DNA of 48,313 nt from Streptomyces phaeochromogenes (GCF_001418655.1 NZ_LIQZ01000204.1:1-48313), one strand, 5' to 3'. Counted from the stretch's first letter, positions 7,683-16,205 are shown. Made by a program: numbers and translations. The notes: generated by a model from the sequence alone, not told the origin.

Positions 7683-8957
7683 TCAGCCCCGGCGGGAGAT
7701 GTCCGCCAGCTCGCGCGCGAGACGCCGCACCGCGGCCCCGGGCGTCTGGCGCCCGGTCATCGCGTCCTGCACCACGGCCTGCACGGCCAGGCTGACCTGG
7801 TCGTAGCGCGGGCTCTTGGGACGCGGCGCCGCCGCCGCGACGCTCGCGCGGAGCGTCGGCAGATACGGGAACCGCCGGATCAGCTCCGGGTCCCGGTAGA
7901 GCGCGGCCCGCACGGGCGGCAGCGCACCCTTGGTGAGGACCTGCCGCTGCACGCGCTCGCTCGTCAGGTAGGCGATGAGGCGCGCGGCGGAATCGGGGTG
8001 ATGGGCATGCGCGCTGACCGCGAGGTTGGAGCCGCCGAGCACACTCGTGCCCGGCCCGTCGGGCCCGGGCAGCGGCACAGCGCCGATCTTCCCGGCGACC
8101 TCCGAGCCCTTGGCGGAGGCGCCGACATAGGCGTACGGCCAGTTGCGCAGGAAGAGAAGACGGCCGTCCTGGAAGGCCTGCTTGGACTCCTCCTCCTTGT
8201 ACGTCAGCGCCTTCTTCGGGATCCAGCCGTCCCGCACGCCGCGGGCGAGGAAGCCGATGCCCTCGCGGGCCGCCGCCGAGTCGACGGTGACGCGCTCGCC
8301 CTCGTCGCCGAGGATCGTGCCGCCCGCCGAGTAGACCGCCTCGGCGGCGTTCACCGTGAGCCCCTCGTAGGGCAGGAACTGGCCCGCGTAGCCGTCGAGT
8401 CCGTACTTCGGCGCGATGGCCTTCGCCTGTTTCTCCAGCTCGGCCCAGGTGCGCGGGGGCGCGACGCCCTCCTTGTCGAGGATGTCCTTGCGGTAGAGGA
8501 GCAGTCCCGCGTTGGTGACGTACGGGACCGCGTACAGCCGTCCGTCGTACGTCGCCGTGTCCTCGACCTGCGGCAGGAAGCCGTCGAGCGCAAAGCGGTC
8601 CCGGGACAGCGGGGAGATCCAGCCGGCGGCGGCGAACTCCGAGGTCCAGGCGACGTCGATGTTGAGGATGTCGAAGCGGTTCCGGTCGCCGCCGCGCAGG
8701 TCGGTGGTCATCTGCGCGTGGGTCTCGTCGGCGGAGTCCGGGAGTTCGACGAGGGTGACCTTCTCGCCGGGGTGGGTACGGTTCCAGCCGTCGAGCAGCG
8801 GACCCAGATAGCTGGTGAGATCCCCCGCGGTGGCCAGCGTGAGCGGACCCCGGCCGCCGCCGCGCGCTCCGTCCGCCTGCGCGCCCGAGGCGACGTAACC
8901 GGTCAGAACCACCGCCGCGACCAGGAGTCCCCTACCCGCGGCATGTATCCACCGCAT
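7683..8957 (-). CDS. Orphan extracellular sugar-binding protein (424 aa)
   Basis: A family 1 solute-binding protein resembling trehalose/maltose-binding proteins (ThuE/MalE-like), with the ...YAVPYVTNAGLLLYRKDIL... and YEGLTVNAAEAVYSAGG blocks. The N-terminus is a Sec signal peptide with an Ala-x-Ala site near residue 28 (SGAQA) and no lipobox Cys, so unlike the neighbouring binding protein it should be released or held by other means. AAGGAGG at 8963-8969, 5 bases before the ATG, decides the start. No permease or ATPase is adjacent. It is divergent from the PadR regulator, and a palindrome lies between them. It may feed a distant transporter or the alpha-glucoside importer next door; this is inference. 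Confidence 0.85.
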   Translation of the reverse strand: MRWIHAAGRGLLVAAVVLTGYVASGAQADGARGGGRGPLTLATAGDLTSYLGPLLDGWNRTHPGEKVTLVELPDSADETHAQMTTDLRGGDRNRFDILNIDVAWTSEFAAAGWISPLSRDRFALDGFLPQVEDTATYDGRLYAVPYVTNAGLLLYRKDILDKEGVAPPRTWAELEKQAKAIAPKYGLDGYAGQFLPYEGLTVNAAEAVYSAGGTILGDEGERVTVDSAAAREGIGFLARGVRDGWIPKKALTYKEEESKQAFQDGRLLFLRNWPYAYVGASAKGSEVAGKIGAVPLPGPDGPGTSVLGGSNLAVSAHAHHPDSAARLIAYLTSERVQRQVLTKGALPPVRAALYRDPELIRRFPYLPTLRASVAAAAPRPKSPRYDQVSLAVQAVVQDAMTGRQTPGAAVRRLARELADISRRG

Positions 8958-9015
8958 AGGTTCCTCCTTGGTACTCCGGCTGCCGGGCACCTTCGCCCGG
9001 AGTCAGAGGCCATGT

Positions 9016-9030
9016 ATACCTGTTAGGTAT
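9016..9030. promoter_or_regulatory. Candidate PadR operator in divergent promoter region, site 1
   Basis: The palindrome ATACCTGTTAGGTAT has perfect 6-base arms around a 3-base centre. It sits between the divergent orphan binding-protein and PadR genes. PadR proteins commonly bind such dyads in their own promoters. A second near-identical dyad lies at 7637-7651. Confidence 0.55.
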
Positions 9031-9122
9031 GGGCGATACTAGGGCCTGCGGCACATCGGCCCCTCAACACCGGCTGGAGCGCCCCGAAGGCGAACCGAGA
9101 GAAAAGGCGGAGGAGAGCACTG

Positions 9123-9638
9123 GTGCGGCTGCCCCTCCTGGCCCTGCTGGCGCGCGGCCCGGCCCACGGATACGAGCTCAAGCAGGACCTTGAGCAACTG
9201 CTGGGCTCCGCGTACCCTCAGCCGAACGTCGGCCAGATCTATGTGACGCTCGGCCGCCTCGAGAAGTCGGGACTGATCGAGGGCGAGGAAGTCGAGCAGT
9301 CGAGCCGGCCCAACAAGAAGATCTACCACCTCACCGAAGCCGGGCGTGAGGCGCTGCGCGCCTGGTACGAGGAGACGGCGGACGAGCCGCGCGTGCGGGA
9401 CGAGTTCTTCATGAAGCTCGCCCTCGCGCCGCAGACCGGACTCGCCGACCAGATCACCCTGATCAACAAACAGCGGCGCGAGTACCTGAACACCATGCGC
9501 AGCCTGTCGAAACTCGCCGCCACCGAGAGCCGGGACAACCGCATCTCCCAGCTGCTCATAGAGGGCGCCATGCTGCATCTGCAGGCCGACCTCGACTGGC
9601 TGGAACGCTGCCAGGAGGAATTGGAGGAGCTGGAGTGA
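9123..9638 (+). CDS. PadR-family transcriptional regulator (171 aa)
   Basis: The first 85 residues form a PadR winged helix (LLALLARGPAHGYELK, then NVGQIYVTLGRLEKSGLI, then KKIYHLTEAGREAL in the wing). The C-terminal part (about 95-171) is a helical dimerisation domain ending in an acidic Glu/Leu segment. GGAGG at 9109-9113, 9 bases before the GTG, supports the start. Its stop overlaps the GTG of the ABC ATPase gene (GTGA), so regulator and transporter are one unit. Such PadR-ABC pairs usually control an exporter in response to a toxic or signalling compound. The dyad at 9016-9030 is its likely autoregulatory site; the ligand is unknown. Confidence 0.92.
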   Translation: MRLPLLALLARGPAHGYELKQDLEQLLGSAYPQPNVGQIYVTLGRLEKSGLIEGEEVEQSSRPNKKIYHLTEAGREALRAWYEETADEPRVRDEFFMKLALAPQTGLADQITLINKQRREYLNTMRSLSKLAATESRDNRISQLLIEGAMLHLQADLDWLERCQEELEELE

Positions 9639-10408
9639 GCCGCACCGCTCCTTCGTCGCACGCCGAGGGCGCTCCCCTGCTGCGTGCCGAGGCCCTGGTC
9701 AAGACCCACTACGGCGAGGGCGCCCCCGCGCATGCCGTACGGGGCGTGGACCTCGCCGTACGGCAGGGTGAGTTCGTCGCCGTCACGGGCCCCTCGGGCG
9801 CCGGGAAGTCGACGCTGCTGCATCTGCTCGGCGGGCTCCAGCGACCGGACTCCGGCAGCATCTGGCTGGACGGCGTGTGCACGGACGCGTACAGCGAGGC
9901 CCGCTGGGCGGTCGAGCGCCGGCGCCGCATCGGCATCGTCTTCCAGTTCTTCAACCTGGTCTCGAACCTGTCGGTCGCCGACAACGTCGAGCTACCCGCC
10001 CTGCTCGCCGGCCTCTCCCCCAAGCAGGCGCGCGCCGAGCGCGAGCGGCTCCTCGCCGAGCTGGGCCTGGAGGGCAAGGAGCGCAGCATGCCGGGCGAGC
10101 TGTCCGGCGGCGAGCAGCAGCGGGTCGCGCTGGCCCGCGCCCTGGTCAACCACCCGCCCCTGCTGCTGGCCGACGAGCCCGCGGGCAGCCTCGACAGCAA
10201 GGGCACCCGCGAGGTGACCCGGCTGCTGTCCCGCTTCCACGAGCGCGGCCAGACCATCGTGCTGGTCACCCATGACGCACGGCTCGCGAGCGCCGCGGAC
10301 CGGGTGATCAGCTTCTTCGACGGCCGGATCGCCGACGACGCGGAGCTGGACACCGCGCCCGCGCGCCGCGGCACGGGGATATCCGGCGTGCTGGAACTGA
10401 GGGACTGA
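9635..10408 (+). CDS. ABC transporter ATP-binding protein, MacB/LolD type (257 aa)
   Basis: A cytoplasmic ATPase with Walker A GPSGAGKST (52-60), Q-loop in VFQFFNLVSNLSV, signature LSGGEQQR, Walker B LLLADEPAGSLD and the switch His in LVTHD. The Q-loop and D-loop sequences are those of the MacB/LolD/FtsE group, which pairs with FtsX-like permeases. The GTG start overlaps the PadR stop. The expected permease follows, but 158 bases away instead of overlapping, with a repeat array in between. Likely part of an efflux or envelope-stress system; the substrate is unknown. Confidence 0.93.
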   Translation: MSRTAPSSHAEGAPLLRAEALVKTHYGEGAPAHAVRGVDLAVRQGEFVAVTGPSGAGKSTLLHLLGGLQRPDSGSIWLDGVCTDAYSEARWAVERRRRIGIVFQFFNLVSNLSVADNVELPALLAGLSPKQARAERERLLAELGLEGKERSMPGELSGGEQQRVALARALVNHPPLLLADEPAGSLDSKGTREVTRLLSRFHERGQTIVLVTHDARLASAADRVISFFDGRIADDAELDTAPARRGTGISGVLELRD

Positions 10409-10413
10409 GCGGC

Positions 10414-10560
10414 GTGCGCGAGCCTCTGCCGAAGACCGTCTCCCCGGACCTCTCCGCCGTGCACGGGCCGTGGAGCCGCTGCTTCGCGCGCGGGCCGCGG
10501 AAGCAGCCCTTCGCGCACGGACCCCGGAGCCGGCCCTTCGTGCGCGAGCCGAGGGGCTGA
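10414..10560 (+). CDS. Possible small repeat-encoded ORF between ABC ATPase and permease (48 aa)
   Basis: A GTG at 10414, 5 bases after the ATPase stop, opens a 48-codon frame ending in TGA at 10558-10560, 6 bases before the permease GTG. The product is Arg/Pro/Gly-rich with 9-residue repeats of the form PFAHGPRSR. The sequence around its start (CTGAGCGGCGTGCG) is nearly duplicated around the permease start (CTGAGCCGCCGTGCG). It may be a decaying duplication rather than a protein, but an open frame that bridges the two genes could preserve translational coupling. No family is recognised. Confidence 0.25.
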   Translation: MREPLPKTVSPDLSAVHGPWSRCFARGPRKQPFAHGPRSRPFVREPRG

Positions 10561-10561
10561 G
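10457..10561 (+). repeat. 27-base degenerate tandem repeat array
   Basis: Units at 10482-10508, 10509-10535 and 10536-10561 share CTTCG.GCGCG.GCC-like starts and a 27-base period; a more diverged unit precedes at 10457-10481. There are no unique spacers, so it is not CRISPR. The period is a multiple of three and lies within the possible small ORF. Confidence 0.6.
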
Positions 10562-10566
10562 CCGCC

Positions 10567-12858
10567 GTGCGGGCCACCCTGCGCTGGGCGCACGCCGATC
10601 TGCGCACGCATCGCGGCGAGGCGCTGTTCATCGTGCTCGCCACCACCGGGATCGTCGCCTCGCTGCTGCTGGCCACGGCACTCTTCGGGTACGCGACCAA
10701 CCCCTGGCAGCGTGTCTTCACCCAGTCGCAGGGCGCGCACGTATGGATCCACACCGGCCCGTCGGCCGACGCGCGCGAACTCTCCGACGTGGACGGCGTC
10801 ACGTCCGTCGCGGGCCCGTACCCCACCGCCGCGGCCACCGTCGAGTCCCGCGGCACCCGCGCCTCCGTCGAGCTGCGCGGCATCGTCGGCCGGCCCTCGA
10901 CCGGCCGTCCGCTGCTCACCTCCGGCCGCTGGCTCGACCCCGCCGCGCCGGACGGTGTGGTGCTGGAGAGCAGCCTCGCCCGGGCGCTGTGGGCCGAGCC
11001 CGGGGACACCCTCACCGTGCCCGGCACCGCACGGACCCTGACCGTCCTGGGCGTCGCCGACAGTGCCGAGCCCCGCTACAGCCCCGGGGAGCGGCCGGGC
11101 CTCGTGTGGGCCCTCCCCTCCGCCGTACGGCAGACCGACGGGCGCGGCGGCCAGGTGACCGGCCTGCGGCTGACCGATCCCGGGGACACGGACTACGCCG
11201 TCCAGCGGGCCGTCACCCTGCTCGGCGCCGGAGCGGTCACCGACGTCTCGCACTGGCAGCAGGCACGGTCGGAGGCCCAGGGCGGCAACCGGCTGCTGGG
11301 CCAGGTTCTCGGCCTGTTCGGTCTTGGCGCCCTGGTCGCCGCCGCGCTCGCCGTGCACGGCGCGATCGGCACCCGTATCCGCGGCCATCTGCGGGACATC
11401 TCGGTCCTGAAGGCGATCGGCTTCACCCCGGGCCAGGTGGTGCGGATCTTCCTGCTCCAGCATGTGGCGTTCGCGCTCCTCGGCGCCGTGCTCGCCACCG
11501 TCCTCATCCAGGCCCTGGGCAGCCGGGTCCCGGGGCGTCTCGGGGACGCGGTCGGGGTGTGGCAGGGGCTGCCGGGGCACACGGCGGCACTGCTCGCCGT
11601 ACCCGTGGCCGCGGTGCTGTTCATCGCCGCGACGACCGGGCTCGCCGCCTGGCGTGCCGGACAGGTGCCTCCGGTGCCGGGGCTGCGGGCCGCGGCCCCG
11701 CTCGGCGGCCGGCTGTCGGGCCTGGCGCGCGGGGCACTCGGCCTGCGGCTGCCGTCCGCGCTGGTCCTGGGCTGGCACAAGGCGTTCTCGCGCCGCCCCC
11801 GCTCGCTGGCCACACTCGCCCGGCTGGCCCTGCCGCTGCTGCTGATCGTCGTGGCGATGAGCGCCTGGAGCACCATCGACCGCTTCCAGACCAGGCCCGA
11901 CCAGATCGGTCTCGCCGCCGCGCTCACCGTACGGGCCGACGAGACCCTGACCGATCCGGACGTACGCGCCCTGCTGGCCCGGAACCCGCAGGTCGACGCC
12001 GTCCACCCGGGCGTCGAGGTGGCCGCCCTGGTCCCCGGCCAGACGGGCACGATCGCCCTGCGCGGACTCGGCACGCAGAAGGATCCGTACCCGTTCTCGC
12101 TGGCGGAGGGACGCCCAGCGCTCGGCCCCGACGAGGCGGTGGCCGGTCAGGGTCTGCTCGACCTGCTGGACGTACGCGTCGGGGCATGGGTGCGGATCAC
12201 GGTGGGCGCGGAGCCGCAGATCCTGCACATCGTCGGGCGCAGCATCGAGCCGGAGAACGGCGGCCGGGTCATCTCCACCTCGCTCGACACCCTCCGGGAG
12301 AACCACCCGGGGCTCGGGCCGGCCCTCTACCAGCTCCAGCTGCGCCCCGGCGCGGACCCTCAGCGGGTGGCCGCGGAGCTGACCGAGGCCGCGCACGGGG
12401 ACATCAGCGTGCACGCCGTGCCGAACCCGGCCGACGGGCTCTCACCGCTGCGCGGAGTCGTCGTGGGACTGATCGCCGTACTGGCCCTGATCGGCCTCAT
12501 CGAGCTGCTCACGGCGATCGGCGGCACGGTCCGCGAGGGCGAGCGGGACCTGCTGGCGCTCAAGGCGATCGGGCTGACTCCACGGCAGATCACCGCGATC
12601 ACGGTGACGGCCACGGGGTGCACGGCGCTGGGCGCGGTCCTCGTCGCCGCGGCGCTGGGGGTGCCGCTCGCCCACTGGCTGATCGACGCGCAGGGCAGGT
12701 CGAGCGGTATCGGCGCCGGGATCGCCCGGGGGCCCTCCCCCGGACTCCTGCTCCTCCTCGGCACGGCCGCCGTGCTCGGCGCCGCCGCGCTGGCCGCCCT
12801 GCCCGCGGCCAGGTCGGCCCGCCGCCGGCTCGCGGACACACTGAGCGCGGTGGCCTGA
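10567..12858 (+). CDS. ABC transporter permease with two FtsX domains (763 aa)
   Basis: An integral membrane protein of the MacB/LolC permease group. An N-terminal helix (about 15-42) is followed by a periplasmic-type domain to about 240. Three helices containing the coupling segment ...RDISVLKAIGFTPGQVVRIFLLQH come next, then a second half with the same plan and the matching segment GERDLLALKAIGLTPRQITAITV near 660-690. The duplicated FtsX unit makes a single chain equal to a permease dimer, common in Actinobacteria. It works with the ATPase at 9635-10408, probably extruding a lipid, peptide or drug. The GTG at 10567 begins the conserved basic/amphipathic start (RATLRWAHADLRTHR). The substrate is unknown. 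Confidence 0.9.
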   Translation: MRATLRWAHADLRTHRGEALFIVLATTGIVASLLLATALFGYATNPWQRVFTQSQGAHVWIHTGPSADARELSDVDGVTSVAGPYPTAAATVESRGTRASVELRGIVGRPSTGRPLLTSGRWLDPAAPDGVVLESSLARALWAEPGDTLTVPGTARTLTVLGVADSAEPRYSPGERPGLVWALPSAVRQTDGRGGQVTGLRLTDPGDTDYAVQRAVTLLGAGAVTDVSHWQQARSEAQGGNRLLGQVLGLFGLGALVAAALAVHGAIGTRIRGHLRDISVLKAIGFTPGQVVRIFLLQHVAFALLGAVLATVLIQALGSRVPGRLGDAVGVWQGLPGHTAALLAVPVAAVLFIAATTGLAAWRAGQVPPVPGLRAAAPLGGRLSGLARGALGLRLPSALVLGWHKAFSRRPRSLATLARLALPLLLIVVAMSAWSTIDRFQTRPDQIGLAAALTVRADETLTDPDVRALLARNPQVDAVHPGVEVAALVPGQTGTIALRGLGTQKDPYPFSLAEGRPALGPDEAVAGQGLLDLLDVRVGAWVRITVGAEPQILHIVGRSIEPENGGRVISTSLDTLRENHPGLGPALYQLQLRPGADPQRVAAELTEAAHGDISVHAVPNPADGLSPLRGVVVGLIAVLALIGLIELLTAIGGTVREGERDLLALKAIGLTPRQITAITVTATGCTALGAVLVAAALGVPLAHWLIDAQGRSSGIGAGIARGPSPGLLLLLGTAAVLGAAALAALPAARSARRRLADTLSAVA

Positions 12859-12907
12859 GCCGCCGGGTCGGGTCGGGTCAGGCCGGGTCGGTCACCACTC
12901 CGGACGG

Positions 12908-13858
12908 TCAGGACCGGTACGGCGACTGCGGCGGCTGGGGCGGTCCGTACGGGTTGCCCTGGCCGTACGGCGGATACGGCACACCGTTGCCGGGCGGGTA
13001 CGGCTGGCCCGGCGGCATGTACGGCTGACCGGGAGGCGCGTACGGCTGCCCCGGCGGCGGGTACATGTTCCCCTGGGGCGGCACGAATCCGTTGTTCGGT
13101 GCGTACGGGCGCGGAGACGGGAGTGTCGACGGATGCGCGCTCAGCCGGATGCCGTGGTGGCGTCGGAGCCGGTGCAGCTCCAGGGCGGCGATGCCCGTGA
13201 CCGTCAGCGGGGCGCCCAGGATGAAGACGACCCCCAGCTTGAAGCTGAGCCCGTGCAGATCACCGGTGACCAGGTCCGGAAGGGCCATCAGCCACGTTGT
13301 CACGGTGGCGAGCAGCGCCGGCAGGGCGCGGTGCACGGCGGCGGAACCGAAGAAGTTCCCGGACAGCTGCACGGCCCCGTACATCAGCATGCCGGTGATC
13401 CACATCGCCGGCAGGCCGAGCACCACCGTCCAGATGGTGCCGAGCTGGATCGACAGCTGCCACAGCAGCACCGTCCCGACGACCATGACGATGAAGAGCA
13501 GCAGCAGCTTGAGCGAGTTGAACAGGGAGCCGCGCAGCTCGCGGATCCGGCCGGTGCGCCGCCAGACGAAGAGCATCACGCCCACGGTCAGCGGGGTGAT
13601 GAACAGCAGCACGAGGGCCGCCACCACGATGTTCTCGAGTACCTCGTTGAAGTCGAACTTGCCCTCCACGAACGTGTACACGCCGAACGCCGCCACAGCT
13701 CCGGCAACGACACGTACACGCTTGAGGCGCTCCACCGACGGATCGACCGCCGGCGGGATCCACGCCGGGTGGAACACCGCCTGGGCCACGGCCTTGGGCT
13801 GCAGAATCGACGCCACCGACAGATTGCGGCTGAGCCATCTTCCGCGCGAACCAGCCAT
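12908..13858 (-). CDS. Membrane protein with proline/tyrosine-rich C-terminal tail (316 aa)
   Basis: The protein has no recognised function. About five to six hydrophobic segments span residues 50-235 (for example VVAALVLLFITPLTVGVMLF and LLLLFIVMVVGTVLLW). The cytoplasmic-looking tail, from about residue 250, consists of PPGQPYxPPGQPY-type repeats rich in Pro, Gly, Tyr and Gln, which are usually flexible protein-interaction regions. The ATG at 13858 is preceded by GGGGGAG with 6 bases spacing. It lies just downstream of pgi on the same strand, separated by about 100 bases. The in-frame sequence upstream of the chosen start lacks coding character. Confidence 0.75.
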   Translation of the reverse strand: MAGSRGRWLSRNLSVASILQPKAVAQAVFHPAWIPPAVDPSVERLKRVRVVAGAVAAFGVYTFVEGKFDFNEVLENIVVAALVLLFITPLTVGVMLFVWRRTGRIRELRGSLFNSLKLLLLFIVMVVGTVLLWQLSIQLGTIWTVVLGLPAMWITGMLMYGAVQLSGNFFGSAAVHRALPALLATVTTWLMALPDLVTGDLHGLSFKLGVVFILGAPLTVTGIAALELHRLRRHHGIRLSAHPSTLPSPRPYAPNNGFVPPQGNMYPPPGQPYAPPGQPYMPPGQPYPPGNGVPYPPYGQGNPYGPPQPPQSPYRS

Positions 13859-13961
13859 GTTCAGCTCCCCCGAGCCCTCGACGTCATGATCGCCCGAAAT
13901 TCTAAGGGAGGCGGACGGCTGTTCCACCGTCCGCCTCCCGACCCACACGACTACTCCACGA

Positions 13962-15617
13962 CTACTTCCGGCCCCGCAGTTCCCGGTACTTGGCCACGAG
14001 CGCGGTGGTGGACTCGTCGAGGCCCGGCACGTCCGCACCCTCCGTCAGCGCGGGCTCCACGCGTTTGGCGAGGACCTTGCCGAGCTCGACGCCCCACTGG
14101 TCGAAGGAGTCGATGTTCCAGATCGCGCCCTGCACGAACACCTTGTGCTCGTAGAGAGCGATGAGCTGGCCGAGCACCGACGGGGTGAGCTCGCGGGCGA
14201 GGATGGTGGTCGTCGGGTGGTTGCCCTGGAACGTCTTGTGCGGCACCAGTTCCTCGGGCACGCCCTCCGCCCGCACCTCGTCCGGCGTCTTGCCGAAGGC
14301 CAGCGCCTGCGTCTGCGCGAAGAAGTTGGCCATCAGCAGGTCGTGCTGGGCGACCAGACCCGGCATCAGATCGGCGACCGGCTCGGCGAAGCCGATGAAG
14401 TCCGCCGGGATCAGCTTCGTGCCCTGGTGGATGAGCTGGTAGTACGCGTGCTGGCCGTTGGTGCCCGGCGTGCCCCACACGACGGGACCCGTCTCCCACT
14501 CCACGGGACGCCCGTCGCGGTCCACGGACTTGCCGTTGGACTCCATGTCGAGCTGCTGGAGGTACGCGGTGAACTTGGACAGGTAGTGCGAGTACGGCAG
14601 CACCACGTGCGACTGGGCGTCATGGAAGTTGCCGTACCAGACACCCAACAGGCCGAGGAGCAGCGGCACGTTGGACTCGGCGGGCGCGGTCCTGAAGTGC
14701 TCGTCGACGAGGTGGAAGCCGTCGAGCATCTCCCGGAAGCGGTCCGGGCCGATAGCGACCATCAGCGACAGACCGATCGCCGAGTCGAACGAGTAACGGC
14801 CGCCGACCCAGTCCCAGAACTCGAACATGTTGGCCGTGTCGATACCGAAGTCGGAGACCTTCTCGGCGTTGGTCGACAGCGCCACGAAGTGCTTGGCGAC
14901 GGCTTCCTGACCGGCCTTCAGCTCGGTGAGCAGCCAGTTCCGGGCGGAGGTCGCGTTGGTGATCGTCTCGATGGTGGTGAAGGTCTTCGAGGCGATGACG
15001 AACAGCGTCTCGGCCGGGTCCAGGTCGCGGACGGCCTCGTGGAGGTCGGCCCCGTCCACGTTCGACACGAAGCGGACGGTCAGGTCCCGGTCGGTGAAGG
15101 ACCGCAGCACCTCGTACGCCATCGCCGGGCCGAGGTCGGAGCCGCCGATGCCGATGTTCACCACGTTCTTGATGCAGCTGCCGGTGTGCCCGGTCCACTC
15201 GCCCGAACGGACGCGCTCGGCGAAGCCGGCCATCTTGTCGAGGACGGCGTGCACGGCCGGTACGACGTTCTCGCCGTCGACCTCGACGACGGCGTCACGC
15301 GGGGCGCGCAGCGCGGTGTGCAGGACCGCGCGGTCCTCGGTCGTGTTGATCTTCTCGCCGCGGAACATGGCGTCCCGCAGTCCGAACACGTCCGTGGCGG
15401 CGGCCAGCGCGCGCAGCAGCCGCAGGGTCTCGTCGGTGACGAGGTGCTTGGAGTAGTCGACGTGCAGATCGCCGACCTGAAGCGTGTATCCGGTACCGCG
15501 TCCGGGGTTCCGGGCGAACAGCTCACGGAGCTGTGCCTCGCCGAGTTCCTCCCGGTGCCCGGCCAGAGCGGTCCACTCGGGTGTCTGGTCGAGCCTGGTA
15601 CGGCTGTCTGCGTTCAT
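13962..15617 (-). CDS. pgi: Glucose-6-phosphate isomerase (551 aa)
   Basis: Interconverts glucose 6-phosphate and fructose 6-phosphate in glycolysis and gluconeogenesis; cytoplasmic. The family signatures are present: GIGGSDLGPAMAYEVL (about residues 152-167), FVIASKTFTTIETITNA, GGRYSFDSAIGLSLM, the ESNGKS motif and the C-terminal QWGVELGKVLA. The length is normal for the long bacterial type. It lies on the same strand as rbpA, secG, tpiA, pgk and gap but is separated from rbpA by a strong hairpin, so it has its own transcript. In Streptomyces coelicolor the equivalent pgi2 lies between the pentose-phosphate genes and this glycolytic set. Confidence 0.98.
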   Translation of the reverse strand: MNADSRTRLDQTPEWTALAGHREELGEAQLRELFARNPGRGTGYTLQVGDLHVDYSKHLVTDETLRLLRALAAATDVFGLRDAMFRGEKINTTEDRAVLHTALRAPRDAVVEVDGENVVPAVHAVLDKMAGFAERVRSGEWTGHTGSCIKNVVNIGIGGSDLGPAMAYEVLRSFTDRDLTVRFVSNVDGADLHEAVRDLDPAETLFVIASKTFTTIETITNATSARNWLLTELKAGQEAVAKHFVALSTNAEKVSDFGIDTANMFEFWDWVGGRYSFDSAIGLSLMVAIGPDRFREMLDGFHLVDEHFRTAPAESNVPLLLGLLGVWYGNFHDAQSHVVLPYSHYLSKFTAYLQQLDMESNGKSVDRDGRPVEWETGPVVWGTPGTNGQHAYYQLIHQGTKLIPADFIGFAEPVADLMPGLVAQHDLLMANFFAQTQALAFGKTPDEVRAEGVPEELVPHKTFQGNHPTTTILARELTPSVLGQLIALYEHKVFVQGAIWNIDSFDQWGVELGKVLAKRVEPALTEGADVPGLDESTTALVAKYRELRGRK

Positions 15618-15813
15618 GTGGGACTTCCGCCTCTTTCCTGCCTGTGCCGCGTACCTTGCCCCGCTGCCGGTCCCAACCTAATTGATCAGGGCGGAACGTG
15701 AGCTGTCGTCCCGCCGTCGTCCGGCTCAACAACAGATACGTCCGGCTGGAGCACGCGTATCAGCACAGCAGGGGAGAAGGCACGGGCACAGTCCCGGTGC
15801 GCGTCCCAAACGA

Positions 15814-15847
15814 GTCCGGCCGGACACCCGTGGGTGTCCGGCCGGAC
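15814..15847. terminator. Transcription terminator after rbpA
   Basis: A perfect 16-base inverted repeat (15814-15829 with 15832-15847, arms GTCCGGCCGGACACCC and complement) begins 8 bases after the rbpA stop on the minus strand. The centre pairs almost to the tip, so the actual loop is about 4-6 bases. There is no T-tract, as is usual in Streptomyces. Confidence 0.8.
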
Positions 15848-15855
15848 CTCAACTC

Positions 15856-16191
15856 CTAGATCTCGCCCCGCAGTTTGGCGAGCGCCTCGGCGAGAATGGC
15901 CTCGCCGTCCGCGTCGCTGCGCCGTTCCCGTACGTACGCGAGGTGCGTCTTGTACGGTTCGGTGCGCGGCGGGTCCGGCGGGTTGTCCCGGTCCTGTCCG
16001 GCGGGGAAGCCGCAGCGCGGACAGTCCCAGGTATCGGGGACCTGCGCGTCGCTGGCGAAGCTGGGCTGCGTCTCGTGCCCGTTCGAGCACCAGAAGGAGA
16101 TGCGCAGCCGCGGCGCGGACTCGCCACGCTCGGCCTCGCCCATCGGCCCCGCCCCGACCCGGCTTCCTCGGATCGCGTTGCCACTTGCCAC
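15856..16191 (-). CDS. rbpA: RNA polymerase-binding protein, RbpA family (111 aa)
   Basis: RbpA proteins bind RNA polymerase and principal-type sigma factors and stabilise the open promoter complex in Actinobacteria. The conserved N-terminal arm (AIRGSRVGAGP) is present. A zinc-binding core has Cys35, His39, Cys57 and Cys60 (CSNGH...CPRC), and the C-terminal sigma-interacting region is PPRTEPYKTHLAYVRERRS...AEALAKLRG. Compared with the main S. coelicolor RbpA (about 124 aa), the core and tail are diverged, so this may be the second paralogue (RbpB-type). GTG at 16191 follows AGGGAG by 8 bases. It sits alone between secG and pgi, with a promoter region upstream and a terminator downstream. Confidence 0.85.
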   Translation of the reverse strand: MASGNAIRGSRVGAGPMGEAERGESAPRLRISFWCSNGHETQPSFASDAQVPDTWDCPRCGFPAGQDRDNPPDPPRTEPYKTHLAYVRERRSDADGEAILAEALAKLRGEI

Positions 16192-16205
16192 GGTCGTAAC
16201 TCCCT

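Noticed and set aside
10457..10561. Repeat array considered as CRISPR
   Set aside because: Units are directly adjacent, without unique spacers, and no cas genes are present. The same applies to 23264-23428.
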